Shown: positions 46,823-59,104 of the stretch, piece by piece
Numbering within the stretch: position 1 is the first letter of the stretch
Layout: every line of letters starts with the position of its first letter
From: Tamarix chinensis
Taxonomy: Eukaryota > Streptophyta > Magnoliopsida > Caryophyllales > Tamaricaceae
Direction of reading: 5' to 3'
DNA length: 64,000 nucleotides
Assembly: GCA_030549775.1 (NCBI GenBank)
Contig: CM060174.1
Span: 68,531,566-68,595,565 of the forward strand
Notes under the pieces: model-generated
Databases searched by the model: none
The model's input: only the letters and a program-made list of their open reading frames with translations
Told to the model about the DNA's origin: nothing
Position numbers and translations under genes: made by a program

Positions 46823-47389
46823 AAACTTGAAAAAGTGTAGTATTAATAAGAGCACACGTGATGTAAAATTTACATTGGTCATACACTTCATAATCACAAA
46901 CCTAAACTAAATTAAGATAAGACTAATTCAATCATATTATAGTTATCATACTTTGAATTTTAGCAACCAATTCCAAATTACTTACACTTAAGAGGCATGT
47001 AAAGTAATTTTTCAATAATCTTACAATAATATTTAATGGTCTAAAAAATGGCTAATTACCCACCCACCATACACTATCTTAACATCCAATCCTTAATTAT
47101 TAATACCCTCTAATAGATCCTTAGGTTTAGGGGTGAGAACTAGGACTACTCAGCCTATTACCTTTGATACCTTTTAAACTAGATACTTTTTGACTCTTAC
47201 ATTCCTTTCATGCTTATTTCAAATTTGAGTCTTTTATTTTGTATCGATAATGTCCAAACCATTCTATTGTATATCAAAACATTGAAGTTTGATGTAAAAT
47301 ATTTATTGTAAGTTTATTGTGCTCGTGTTTAGTCTTGTTCTACAATGGAAAGGTTTAGTTTAAATAATTTTACATATAACATCAAGTGG
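46823..47389. other. No recognised feature
   Basis: AT-rich flank between the solo LTR-D and the 47,395-59,072 element. It may belong to the old minus-strand element split by both insertions. Confidence 0.4.
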
Positions 47390-47394
47390 ATGGT
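47390..47394. repeat. Target-site duplication ATGGT, left copy
   Basis: ATGGT at 47,390-47,394 and 59,073-59,077 directly flank the LTR pair; all five bases match. Confidence 0.88.
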
Positions 47395-50300
47395 TATAGT
47401 ACCCCAAAAATTTAGCTAATCCTAACCCAAATAATTTACCTTGGAAACTAATATTAGTATTACAAAATTAATATTTCCACCTTAACCTAATTTTCTAATC
47501 CTATAATTTAACATAATCCTAATTTATTGATTATTAAACTATCCTAATATCCTTACCAAAATTATATTATTCTTATCCTAAAAAAAAGGTAAACATATTA
47601 ATCTTCATATTTCTTTTCCTTATTTTCCTTTTTCTCTTCTTTCCCCTTTCGGATGACTCCCTCTCCTTTTCCATTTTCTCCCTTCTCCTTACATGAAACA
47701 TTATCCGGAGACAATGCATGCACACCCCCTCCCTCAGTTATCACCTACCAAATAATCCCTTACTCCCAAAACTACCAACTCCTATGAATATGGGTTTGGG
47801 TTGAAATTTTTTCCTTTAGCTGCTACACCTAAATCCATCCTCTTGTCTCTATATCTACATGTGCTTATATATATATATATATATATATAATTTCAAGCAT
47901 TAAATGACTTAACCACCCTCTCTTCTCTCCTTTTTATTTTCTATAGTAATAACACAACCTTCTTCCTCCTTCACCTCCTTTTTGACATCACATAAAGAGC
48001 CACAAAAGCCTACCACCAGGAGCCCAAATCACCAATACCACCATTGGAAACCTTTTTGATTTCTCCCTCACTGCCATCGGCTATTATAACCATTTCCCAC
48101 CCCTTCCTTCATCCATTATTGCCAAACATTGCCCTCAACCACTAGCTAAAACAGTGACTACCCCTCCTTCTTTGGCATCCTCATCACAAACACCTTTCTT
48201 CCTTTTCCTTTCATTTTCTGCAGTAAGTTTAATCGAAGACTAACACCCCATTTAGCAGCTTTAATTGAAGCTTAAGTTCCTCCTCTTTGCCATATCCAAT
48301 TTCACCACAGCTTCTACTTTTTGGCATCTCCTAACACACCACACCACCACCCCTTTACTCCCACCATAGAACACTATCCCTCATTATTTTGGCCTCCACC
48401 ATCATTTCACACCACTTAGAAAGGGAAGCTTGTGCCATTGCTCCACCATCCCATGGAACAACCCACTATTTCCTCCTATGTTTTGTTGCACAAGTTTTTT
48501 GCAAATACCACCTTACTTTGTTTGGTTTCTCCCTTATTTCACCCTTCCATTTCCTTAAAAATTTCCTCACTTATTTGTTAAATCATAATGGTATTTTATT
48601 ATGATTTTCTTGGGTGATTTTCTTGTGGTTCAAAAAGAGGGGAAATAGGATTTATGTGCTTAGGGATTGGAGTCATTTTTGTGAGGATACTTGTTATAGT
48701 CTAGGGTTTTTGATTGCTAAGTGTTATGAAAGATGTTTTATTATACAATGTTATTTTTATTATGTGAATTAATATATTATTTTTGATACTATGATATGTG
48801 GTTGATATTCATGATATAAAATGAGTAAATAAAGATCACGTGGTATTATTTTTTTATGTGGAAAAGCCCTTGGTGTGAAATATGGATTTATCATGGGCTT
48901 ATTAATAATATGATTAATATTAAATGATAATTATAAGGTCTATGGAGAAAAATGTGGCATTCAAAATGATGTTACTAAGCACATAAGATTCTCATGAAAT
49001 AAGGACAATGCCACTAATAACACCATTTTTGCTAACGTGAGCTAAATATGAGAATCATGGTATTTTCAAGTTTTATATCATTAAAATTTACTAAGGAATT
49101 TATATGAAGTGTTTGGAGTAGCTGTGAATGATATAACTTTGAAGTATGAAAATGGATTGATTTGGGAATACTAACCAAAAAATGACGAGGCTACTTTTAC
49201 ATGCATGAAATGCTAGAGTTAAACAATGAAATTTGAATATGTTAATAATATTAGTGTTTTGGAAATGTAAACCAGATCTGGTAATTTTTTGAGCTTACAA
49301 GAAAAGTGATAATTAATTTGTGAAATTATGGTTTATAAGCCTTAAGAATAATGACTTTTGGGGTAGGGTTATTATCGTATATGTAAGACCTTATAGTAAA
49401 ACCTTAAATTTTGATTATGTTGATAATAATAATAATAATATTTTAGGAATAGATACCAAGGTTTGTGATTAAGTGAAATATAAAAGAAGAGTTATGAGAA
49501 TAGTGTGAAATTAGGGTTCTAGGGTGATACAGGCGTCGTAACTCTAGAGAATGGCCTTATGATCTTCATGATGTGCTTTAACTTAATTAAATGTATTATT
49601 TTCCTTTAAATCAATCATGAATAAGATATTATTCATTTAAAGTGAAAGATGACATGAGTTGGGCCAAGGTGTTTTATAGATCTATTCCACCAAAGGATAA
49701 TAGTGTCTTTGGTATGTTATCCCTCAAACTATTCCATCAGTTTAAGAATAGTGGCTTAGGAAAGTTTTGACCTGAGTGGTCTTTTATGGGTATGTTCTCT
49801 AAGATGATAACATTAGTTCAGGTATATTGTCCCTAAGAGGTGATTTAGTCCATTCCACCATATTAAAAATAGTGGGTTCATACACTCATTGTGAATAAGA
49901 ATATAGATTGAGATAAGTAACCTAATGGATAAGATATTAATGATTTAAAGTGAAAGAGTACGTGAGTTAGGACCAATGTGTTAGATCCTTTCTACTGGAT
50001 AATAATAGTGGCTCAAGTGTGTTATTCTTGAGAGGTACTTCAAACTATACCACCAAATAAAAAAGAGTAGATCAAAATCATTTTTACTTATGAGGTGTTG
50101 GATTCTTTCCCTTAGATGATAATAGTGGCTCAAGTTTGTTATCCCTGAGTCATGCTTCAGACCGTTCCAATGGTTTAAGAATATTTGGGTCCCTAAACTG
50201 AACACAAATAAAAGAATAAAAATAGTTATATCTATTATGAATGTATGTATTTAACAATATCTATAACTCAATAATATTTTTACCTTCCTCATTACATAGC

Positions 50301-50760
50301 ATACTAACCATAATTTTTGTGGGTGTTTCTCATTCCCAAGAGTAGATGACCCGGATGCATTTGTGCAGGTCATTGAGGAACAATGGGATGATTTTTCTGC
50401 CTTCTATGCATTATATAGGGAGTAGAGAATTTTCTTATACTAGGTGCTTAGGTGAAGATTTATCTTATCTAGATATTATTTTACCTAGATACCTTTTGGA
50501 ATATTTGATTTGGATTATCCCTTTTTGATGTATTTTGTTATTGTACCCTGAAGTTAATCTTTAAACTCATAATTACATTTATAAAGTTTCTCTCATATCT
50601 AGTACTCTCTTTTACTTTTTATGTTTTTAGCCTTGTGACTTATGTAAGGATGGTATGGTGAACAAGAATTACATCAATTATTATGGTAACAGTTGATATT
50701 TTGGTTAAAAGCTTCCGTTATAAAACAAATTTTTTAAGTAGTAAAATTTGGTGTGTTAAA
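47395..50760 (+). mobile_element. 5' LTR of the 47,395-59,072 chromovirus
   Basis: It starts TATAGTACCCCAAAAATTTAGC (TG changed to TA) and ends GTAGTAAAATTTGGTGTGTTAAA, 3,366 bp. It contains an AT microsatellite (47,868-47,889), a pyrimidine-rich leader-like zone (47,900-48,560), the array 49,670-50,190, 'cattacatagcatactaacc' (50,292-50,311) and acceptor-like TTGTGCAG (50,362-50,369). Confidence 0.87.
49670..50190 (+). repeat. Tandem array with GATGATAATAGTGG units in the 5' LTR
   Basis: Degenerate units 'cattccaccggatgataatagtggctcaggtatgttatccctgagaggtgcttcag' alternate with 'ccgttccatcggtttaagaatagtggcttagg'. The 3' LTR array (57,770-58,440) has more units, so copy number changed after insertion. 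Confidence 0.8.
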
Positions 50761-50762
50761 AG

Positions 50763-50776
50763 TTGGTATCAGAATA
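50763..50776 (+). other. Primer-binding site of the chromovirus
   Basis: TTGGTATCAGAATAAG directly follows the 5' LTR. Its first bases match the initiator-Met tRNA complement TGGTATCAGA, with later bases changed. Confidence 0.75.
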
Positions 50777-51003
50777 AGATTTTGACAACCACATTTTCAA
50801 ATTTAGTTTTTAAATGATACCTCATCTGATTTCAATTGTCTATTACATATTTTCAAATGCAATTCTTCGAAAGCCTTGATTAACTTATAAGGATTCGAGA
50901 ATGGGTAGCCTAAGTGGCTCTTTAATGTGATTGTGTGTATTATGGGTTAGTAAGATAGAAATATTTTTACTAACTTATCTCCTACTTCACAACTTTATTC
51001 AGT

Positions 51004-52160
51004 ATGGCACTTAATGGCTACATTGGTCAATTAGAGGAGATAGTTGAGGCATTCATCGAGTTTGTTTGACGACCGCCTTAATCGTAGCCACCACCTACTC
51101 ATTACCTATAGTAGGGTATTGGCGAAGGGTGGTTTTAGAGGGTTATAGGACATCACCCCTGACTTACACTGGTGATGAGGACCCAATCATCCTAGAAGGA
51201 TGGATTCATGAAATGGAAAGGTTGTATAAGGCATTTGTTTGGTGACCTACTCAGAAGGCGAGCATTACAACTTTCTTCTTACAAAGAGCTGTTGACACCA
51301 AGTTGGTAGGTCTTCATGCACTAAGATGACCGCAAATGTGCTTCAAGGACTTCAAGGTAGAGATTCATGCTAAGTTTTAACTCAAGAGAATTAAGAGGGA
51401 TAAGTTGAAGGAGTTCATGTAGTTGGCTCAAAGGAGCATGATTGTAAGAAAGTACCATGCCTAGTTCACTAGTTATTGATGTTTGTCCCTAGGATTGTAG
51501 CTAGTGCGTTGACAGTGGTCTATCAGTTTAGCAAGGGATCCATTTTAGCATTAGAAGAATAGTGAGTGTCATAGCTTTTTAGGACTTGGTCACGCTATTT
51601 GAGAGGGTGTATATCTCTGCTACCCTAATTAAGGAGAAGGTTTCCATTTTGGGTACGAGAAATCTGAAGACATAGGGTTATGGATGCAAAATCTAGTTAT
51701 GAGGTGGTAGACCTCCAAGGCTTCAATAATCTGGAATTAAGGTGGTTAGTTCCGATACTAGCAATAGACGAGGGGATAGGGTAGATCTTCGGGTTAGCCA
51801 AGGTGCTTCATGTGTTGATTCTACAATTGAAACCATCTAAAGGAGACTACCAAGGTACTCCTCTTCGATGTAGGACATGTGGTTTGTTGAACCATCAATA
51901 TTTTGAGTGCCAGTGCTAGTAGGATCAGTATTAGTAACAAAGAATTTTGATACTACAACAAAATTCATACCAAAAATGGATCTACCACCTACAGTAGTAG
52001 CATAGGGCACATACCCTAGCTAGTAGTCAGCTTAGGGAGGTTAAGCTGAGACAATTAGGGCCTTAACCATTTCCTTAGGGAGAAGGATAGACCTAGGGTT
52101 CTAATATACATAATAGAGGATAATAGGGAGTATGGTATTGGTGGTGCCTAAATATCACAA
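51004..52160 (+). pseudogene. Chromovirus gag relic
   Basis: It begins at ATGGCACTTAATGGC. Blocks 'YTGDEDPIILEGWIHEMERL', 'ITTFFLQRAVDTKLVG' and 'KFxLKRIKRDKLKEFM' (51,165-51,425) match the Ty3 gag domain that precedes the particle-forming helices. A nucleocapsid zinc knuckle CRTCGLLNHQYFEC (51,869-51,910, CX2CX4HX4C) remains intact. Several stops interrupt the frame. Gag would form the virus-like particle and bind the RNA genome. Confidence 0.78.
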
Positions 52161-52199
52161 GTTAGGCATAGGCTAACCAACAATTGAATGTGGTTATTG

Positions 52200-53510
52200 G
52201 TACATTTTCCATCCTCTCATTACCAGTTTTTTTTTATTCGATTTAAGAATATCTCTATTGTTTCTACCTGCTTCATTTATTCCTAGAGTTGCATTATCTC
52301 CATCTTTTACTATGTATAGTATTGTGATGTTGTCTTTTGGGGATAGATTGAATTGTACTAGGCACTACTCGGACGTGGCCTTAGAAATAGGTAGTTAGAC
52401 TTTCTAGTAGACTAAGTTGAGATGGACTTTTAGGACTTTGGCATTATTTTAGGATGGATATGTTAGGGAGGTATAAGATAGTGATAGATTGTTCACATGA
52501 GCAAGTCATGCTATGTGGATCTTAGAGGACTAGGGTTCTCTATCAAAGATGCAATTTTGGGCCTACAATAAAGTTCGCATCTACCCATACGTTTTATTCT
52601 TTGGTATAAAGAGGTTACTCTATGTATTTTTGTCGAGTTCGAGAATTAAACAAGGACATGTCATATTTGGATTATATTTTAGTAGCTTGGGAGATTCCTA
52701 ATATAATTCCAAAGGATATTCCAGGTATGGCACTAGTACATGAGATATACTTAACTATAGAGTTGGTACTAGGGGCCAAGCCTGTCTCGAAGGCCCCTTT
52801 CCAGATGGCACCAGAAGAGTTAAAGGAGCTTAAGACTCAGCTATAGGAGTTATTAACTCATGGTTACACTCATTCTAGTGTGTCTCCATAGGGAGTACCA
52901 AGTTTTTTGTAAGCAAGAAGGATGGATGCCTTTGTCTATACATAGACTATCAGCATTTGAACCTATTAATGGTGCAGAACCTTTATCTGCTTTTGAGGAT
53001 TGATGACTTGTGGTTGGATCTTCTTGAATATGGACTTAAAGTTAGCATATCATCAGTTGTGCATTGTTGAGGTAGACATCATGAAGATGGCCCTTAAGAC
53101 ACAATACAGGTACTACAAGTTCATGGTGATTCCTTTTGGCTCACCAATGCACCTGTTGTCTTTATGGACATGATAACAATAATTTTTCTATCGATCCTTG
53201 ATTAGTTTGTTGTGGTTTTTGTTGTTGATATTTTGGTTTACTCTTATAGTAGATAGGATCGTGATTAACACCTACTAACGATATTGTCACTTTTTAGAGA
53301 GAATAAGTTGTATGTCAAACTCTCTAAGTGCAATATTTGGCTTCAAAAAGTTGTATTCTTAAGACATGTGGTGTCAGTAGGAGGAGTTGTAATGGATTTG
53401 GTAATGATTTTGGTTGTGATTGAGTGGAAGGCACCTACTAGAGTCCCTGAGGTTCATAGTTTCCAAGGTTTGGCAGAATACTATAGACATTTTATTCAAG
53501 ACATGTAAAG
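52200..53510 (+). pseudogene. Chromovirus protease remnant and reverse transcriptase
   Basis: Protease is poorly preserved (52,200-52,500). RT is clear: 'IPKDIPGMALVHEIYLTIEL' (52,709-52,770), 'PVSKAPFQMAPEELKELKTQ' (52,786-52,845), 'SVSP…GVPSF' (52,880), 'LLRIDDL' (52,990), the 'FVVVFVVDILVYS' region (about 53,207-53,245; the usual YIDDILVYS with its first aspartate changed), then 'ENKLYVKLSKCNIWL' (53,300-53,345). It continues into the RNase H connection 'FQGLAEYYRHFIQDM' (53,462-53,508). The frame stops at TAA (53,509), exactly where foreign Reina-like sequence begins. RNase H is missing. RT would copy the genomic RNA in a live member. Confidence 0.82.
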
Positions 53511-55395
53511 AAAATGGAAACCATGGTGGTTATACAATACAAGATGGATTTTTATTTGAAATTAATAAACTTTGTGTACCGAGGTCAAGTGTAAGGGATT
53601 TACTTATTTAGGAGGTACATGAAGGAGTTATCACAAGCCATTTTGGTGCTCAGAAAACCATAGAAATATTAAAAGAAAATTTCTATTGGCTACACATGAT
53701 AAATGGTGTAAAAATTATAATAAACTAATGTGTTACTTGTCAAAAGGGTAAAAGTTTATTTGACAAACGTTTATATACATCATTACCTATGCATAGCCAA
53801 CCATGGAAAAGAGTTAGTATGGGATTTATCTTAGGGTTGCCTATAACACGAAGAGGTAAGGATTCTATTATGAACGTGGTAGATAGATTTTCTAAAATAG
53901 CTCATTTTATTATATGTAATAAGATTGATGATGGTACACATGTCACTAATTTATATTTCAAAGAAAATATGAGACTTCATGGCATACTTAAAATTATTAT
54001 TTCATATAGGATTGTCAAGTTTCTTAGTTATTTTTTAAAACCTTATAGCACATGTTAGGCACGAAGCTATTATTTATCACTTTTTATTATCCACAAACTG
54101 ATGGACAAACTAAATTTACTATTATACTCTTAGAACTTTATTAACAACGTTAGAAAGTAAAAGTACTAGAGATTAGGCTATTAAGTTAGCTTATGTAGAG
54201 TTTGCTTATAATAGAAGACCTTCAAGTACTATATGTTCAAGTCCATTTGAAATTGTGTATGGAGTGAATCCTTATATACCAATTGATATTGTACCCTTAA
54301 GGAAAGGTGCATTTTAAAAACTATGATGTTAAAGAACAAGTTGAGTTCTTCTAAAAGCTTCATTAACAAATTAAGGGAAACATAGAACAAGACAATGAAA
54401 AGTATCAAAGATAATATAATAAACATCGTAGTCAATAGGTATTTTCTCTTGGTGATTTAGTATGGTTATATATATGTAAAGAAATATTTCCAAACCTAAG
54501 TATTATAAACTAATATCAAGAATAGATGGATCACTTAAAATCTCTATAAAATTTGAAAAAAAAAATGCTTACAAACTTGAACAACCTAAAACATATGGTG
54601 GTGTTTCAAGGAAAACTAATGTGGATTATTTGTCTCCTCATTTTATTGATGTCAATTTGAGAAAAAATTCTTATCAATTTGGTGAGAATGATGAAGGAGC
54701 GTCCGTGGATGATCCTCAAGATGATAATAATTTGGCATACTTGATTATGGAACTGGTTGCATTATGTATCTTTGATAATAATACTTTAACTAATCTTTAT
54801 GATATTACTTTAAGCCATTCTTTTAGGTATGTAACATATTTTTAGGAGGAAGATCAACCCATTTGAGAATTCAAGATACATAAGATTTCTACATATTACA
54901 AGCTATTACAAAGGAAGTTCTTATTCATGAAACTCAAGTCCAGAAGCCTTAGTGAACCTTTCAAGTCAACATCATTGTTTTGATTAGGATTCTTGTTAGT
55001 TTTTCCTGTATTACATAGCTTACATTTTTTTTTGTAATAATAGTTGTTTAATAATGTACTATATAGGATAATAATACATTGTAATACTAGTTTATGTGCT
55101 AGTTGGCCATTTGTGTGTCATGTGGCTAAATTAGTGTGCTAGTTAGCGATGTTCTATACCTATATATATACATGTGTTAATACATTATAACATGCTGATG
55201 GTTGAGATATTAAAATCTAATATAAGTAAATCACTTGATTAATTCTATCTTTGTCATTGAATAATCATTTCTAAGACTATGTGGAGTAATCTTAGATAAG
55301 AAACATTCAAATTTGAGTTCTTTAAGTTCTTGTTGAGTTCTTTTCATATTCTTTCTTGAATATCCCAAATTATTCTTCCAAGTTGGGCAGCCAAT
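53511..55395 (+). mobile_element. Reina-like Ty3 element 3' half (family E) nested in the chromovirus
   Basis: It starts inside the integrase region of a short-LTR Ty3 element: 'GGYTIQDGFLFEINKLCVP' and 'LLIxEVHEGVITSHFGAQKT' (53,520-53,650). The zinc-binding 'CVTCQKGKS' follows (53,730), then the core 'PWKRVSMGFILGLPITRRGK' and 'VVDRFSKIAHFI' (53,801-53,910). After these come 'YPQTDGQT' (54,090), 'EFAYNRRPSS' (54,200) and an acidic C-terminal tail 'VDDPQDDNNLAYLIMEL' (54,706-54,756). Its 3' LTR runs from about 54,970 to 55,395, matching 35,310-35,770 in reverse, with 'ctatatatatac' near 55,160. The 5' LTR, gag, RT and RNase H of this element are absent, as is the host segment they would have interrupted. 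Confidence 0.8.
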
Positions 55396-55810
55396 GATCC
55401 TGTTTCATCTACATTCACATTAATCTTCATCCGTCATTGAAGAATTGTGTCAGATTTGGTACAAAGGATAAGCTAAGCTCGAGGTATATTAGTACTTGTG
55501 AGATTATTGATAGGGTTGACAAGGTTGCATACTGCCTATCACTTCCACCAAAGCTAGACCGAGTCTATACTGTCTTCTTCATCTCTCAGCTAATGAAGTA
55601 TGTCGTAGATCTATCCCACATGATTATACTACATGAGGTTGAGCCCAACAAATCATTGTCTTATGAGTAAAGGCCTTCGCGGATTCTCTTTACTAAGATT
55701 CAACGGACAAGGATGAATTTAATTCCTCTTGTGAGGTTCTTTAAATTCATCACAAATCAGAGGAGGCAACCTAGGAGACTGAGAAGGGTATGCCTGATTT
55801 TCACCCGAAG
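55396..55810 (+). pseudogene. Chromovirus integrase C-terminus and chromodomain
   Basis: The host frame returns with 'MKNCVRFGTKDKLSSRYIST' (55,437-55,496), the GPY/F-like module normally reading '…MRFGKKGKLSPRYIG'. It continues 'VAYCLSLPPKLDRVYTVFFI' and 'QLMKYVVDLSHMI' (55,529-55,626). A chromodomain remnant follows with 'IPLVRFFK' and, one frame over, 'SEEAT' then 'ETEKGMPDFHP' (55,730-55,805). The chromodomain in Tekay-type elements targets integration to marked chromatin. Frameshift and stops make it non-functional. Confidence 0.78.
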
Positions 55811-55976
55811 CCCTTTGGCTCACGTGCATTAGGTTACGGGTTCTCTCTCTTTTAAGTTGGTTGTCCCCAGTAGTATAATGGCAAAATCTGGTAGAGTTAG
55901 ATGCGAAGATCACCTTCCTTACATTATTTTTCTCTCTTATCCTCAACTTCGACTCCTTAACTTTGAGGACAGAGTC

Positions 55977-55994
55977 TCTTTTAAGGGGTAGTGA
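55977..55994 (+). other. Polypurine tract of the chromovirus
   Basis: 'cttttaaggggtagtga' lies immediately before the 3' LTR start TGTAATACCC (55,995), following 'ttgaggacagagtctc', the standard Ty3 'GAGGACGAA…AAGGGG' end. It would prime plus-strand DNA synthesis. Confidence 0.7.
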
Positions 55995-58900
55995 TGTAAT
56001 ACCCTAAGCTAACCCTAACCCCGAATAATTTACCTTCAAGCTTAATCCAACTCTCGAAAAATTAATATTTCCACTTTACCCTAGTTCATAACCCTAGAAT
56101 TTAACCTAATCCTAATTTATTAATAATTAAACTATCCTAATACCCTAACCTAAATTATATTAATCTTATCCTAATAAAAACTAAACATATTAATCTCCTT
56201 ATTTATTTTTCATCTTTTCCTTTTTTCTATTCTTTCCCCTTTTAGCCGACCCCCCTCCTTTTCCTTTCTTTCCCCTTTCTCCCCACATGAGACATTCTCT
56301 ATAGAAAATGCTTGCACACCCCATCACTCCCTTATCATTTACCAAACCATCCCTTACCACCATCAACTCTTAGCTCCTACAAATATAGGTTGGGGTTGAA
56401 ATATTGTACTTAGGCCGCTACACCTCACTCCCTCCTCTCATCTCTGCATCTCTCTCTCTATATATATAATGTCTAGCATTATACCCTAATCACCCTCTAC
56501 CTTCCCTCTTTCGCTTTCTACCGTAATAGAACAACCTTCTTCCTCCTTTACCTGCTCTTCATAGTCATAAAAAGAGACCTAAAAGCCCACCAATAATGAG
56601 CCCAACTGTGGCACCAACACCACCATTGGCAACCTTTGACATTTCTCTCTGGCCACCTTAGGCTACTATCACCTTTTCCTACATCTTCCCTTCAACCATC
56701 CTTGCCGAACATCACCCCTAAATGCCAACTAAAACAATCACTGCCCCCTCCTTCCCTAGCACCCTCTACTATAGCCAACTTCCTTCCTTTTCCTTTCCTT
56801 TGCTCTAACATCTTTAACAGAATCCTAACACCCAAACTTTGGTAACTTCAACTGAAGCTCAAATCCCTCCTCTTTAGCATCTTTAACAGCACCACATCCT
56901 CCACCATTTGTAATCTCCAACCACACATCACCACCACCCTTCAACTCCCACCACCAAACACTGGCCCACCTTATTTTAACCTCCACCATCGTTACACTCC
57001 CTTAGCAACCACAGTTTGTGTCGTTGCTCCACTATTCTATGACACAACCCATCATTTCCCCTTCCATTTCTTTAATTATCTGGTTTAATACCAATGGTTT
57101 TTTATTATGATTTTATTAGGTGATTTCTTTGTTGTTTCAGAAGAGGAGGAATATGACTTACGTACTTAGAGACTAAAGTTATTTTGGTGAGGATACTTGT
57201 TGTAGTCTAAGGTTTTTGATTGCTAAGTGTTATAAATGATTTTTTGTTGTGTCATATTATTGTTATTATGTGAATTAATATATTATTATAGATATTATGA
57301 TATAGGATTGATAATATATGATAGAAAATTAGTAAGTAAAGATCATACGGTATTGTGATTTTATGTGGAAAAGCCCTCAGTGTGAAATATGGATATATCA
57401 TGGGCTTATTAATGGTACAATGAATGTGAAATGAGTATGATAAGGTTTATGGAGAAAATTTTGGATTTGGAAATAATTTTACTAAACACATAAGATTCAC
57501 ATGAAATAAGGGCTATAATCGTATGTATAACTTTGGGGATATGTTGATAATAATAATATTTGAGTAATTGATACTAAGTTTGGTGATTAAAAGAGAAACA
57601 AAAGAAGAGTTATGAGAATAGTGTAAAATTATGGTTTTGAAGATATATAAGCATATTAACTCTAGAGAACAACCTTACCTTCTTTAAATGTGTTTTGCAC
57701 CTTTGAATCAATCATGAATAAGAAATTAATCTATTAAAGTAAAAGATCATGTGAGTTGGGGTAAGTTGTTTTATGGATATGTTCTAGTGAATGATACTAG
57801 TGGCTCTGGTATGTTATCCTTGAGAGATCCTTTAGATTGTTCTATCAGTTTAGAAATAGTGGCTTAGGATATTTTTTTCCTCGAGAGTTGTTTTATGGGT
57901 TCATTCCATCGGATGATAAGTGGCTCAGGTATGTTATCCCTGAGAGGTGCTTCAGTTCATTATACCATATTAAGAATAGTAGGGACCTATACTCGTCAAT
58001 AAGAATAAGGATTATGATGAGTAAACTAATAAATAAGATATTAATAATTTAAATTTAAAGAGTACATAAGTTAGGACTAAGGTGTTGGAGCCATTCCATT
58101 AGATGATAATAGTGGATTAGGTGTGTTTTCCCAAATAGATGTTTTAGATTGTTCCATCGATTTAAGAATAAAGGATTAAGAGTGTTTGACACTAAGAGTT
58201 ATTTTATGAGTCAAGATCAAGGTGTTCTATCCATTCCACTGGATGATAATAGGGGCTCACATGTGTTGTCCCTGAGAGGTGATTTAGACAGTTTTACTAG
58301 TTTAAGAATAGTAGCTTAGGAGTATTTTATCCTAAGAGATGTTGGATCTATTCCACTAGATGATAATAGTGAATCTGGTATGTTGTCCTTGAGAGGTGCT
58401 TTAGACCGTTCCACTAGTTTAAGAATAGTGGGGTCCCTAAATTTAATGTAAATAAAAGAATAAAAATAGTTATATCTAATAGAGAGGTCTAGATTAGTGT
58501 TTACCTTATGATATTTTATATGTTCCGCATGTGTACTTATCTTCTACTATGAATTTATGTAATTAACTATATCCTTAACTCAAAATTATTGTTACCTTAC
58601 TTAGTAAGTAGTGTACTAATCATCCTTTTAATGGGTGCTACTTATTCCTATGAGTAGATAACTTGGATGCTTTTGTGTAGGTTTTTAAGGACCAGTTGGA
58701 TGGTTTTTCTAACTTTAATGCATTGCATAGAGAGGAGTGATTTTTCATGTACTTGGTGTTTAGGCAAAGTATTATGTTATCTGGATGATATTTTACCTAG
58801 ATACCTTTTGGATTTATTTTATCCACGGTATCTCTTTTTGTTGTAAGTTATTATTATACTCCAATTTTAATATCCGAACTTATATTTACATTTATAAAGT

Positions 58901-59072
58901 TGCTCTCATTTATAGTACTCTATTTTACTTTTAATTGTATTGGCTTTGTGATGATGTGATGATGGTACGGTGAACAAGACTTGCATCAATTATAACGGTA
59001 ACACCTAGTATTTTGATGATAATCTTCGATTGTAAAATGAAATTTTGTAGTAGTAAAATTTAGGGTGTTACA
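55995..59072 (+). mobile_element. 3' LTR of the 47,395-59,072 chromovirus
   Basis: It begins TGTAATACCCTAAGC and ends TTTAGGGTGTTACA, 3,078 bp. It is colinear with the 5' LTR but 288 bp shorter, mainly between the leader and the array. Features: 'ctatatatataatg' (56,458-56,470), donor-like TTATTAG|GTGATT (GT at 57,120), array (57,770-58,440), 'tagtgtactaatcatcc' (58,610-58,626), acceptor-like TTGTGTAG (58,673-58,680). Confidence 0.87.
57770..58440 (+). repeat. Tandem array with GATGATAATAGTGG units in the 3' LTR
   Basis: It has more units than the matching array in the 5' LTR (49,670-50,190). Unit period alternates around 75-100 bp. Confidence 0.8.
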
Positions 59073-59104
59073 ATGGTGGCCACTTATATTATGTTCGATA
59101 CATT

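Larger units (their letters stand above)
47395..59072 (+). mobile_element. Complete Ty3/gypsy chromovirus, decayed, with nested family E fragment
   Basis: It has LTRs at 47,395-50,760 and 55,995-59,072, a PBS (50,763), gag with zinc knuckle, protease/RT remains, integrase end, chromodomain remains and polypurine tract (55,977-55,994), with a perfect ATGGT duplication outside. This is the clearest full-length Ty3 element of the window. Its RNase H and most of its integrase are replaced by the 3' half of a Reina-like element (about 53,511-55,395). The chromodomain and long LTRs fit the Tekay group. Coding frames carry many stops, so it is not active. Confidence 0.88.

Noticed and set aside
50346..50528. 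60-codon frame after the acceptor-like TTGTGCAG in the chromovirus 5' LTR
   Set aside because: Not kept in the 3' LTR copy at 58,660-58,850; treated as LTR leader.
53789..54058. Separate integrase gene
   Set aside because: It is the surviving core of the Reina-like fragment, continuous with flanking integrase text at 53,520-53,760 and 54,060-54,290, so it is annotated as part of that element.
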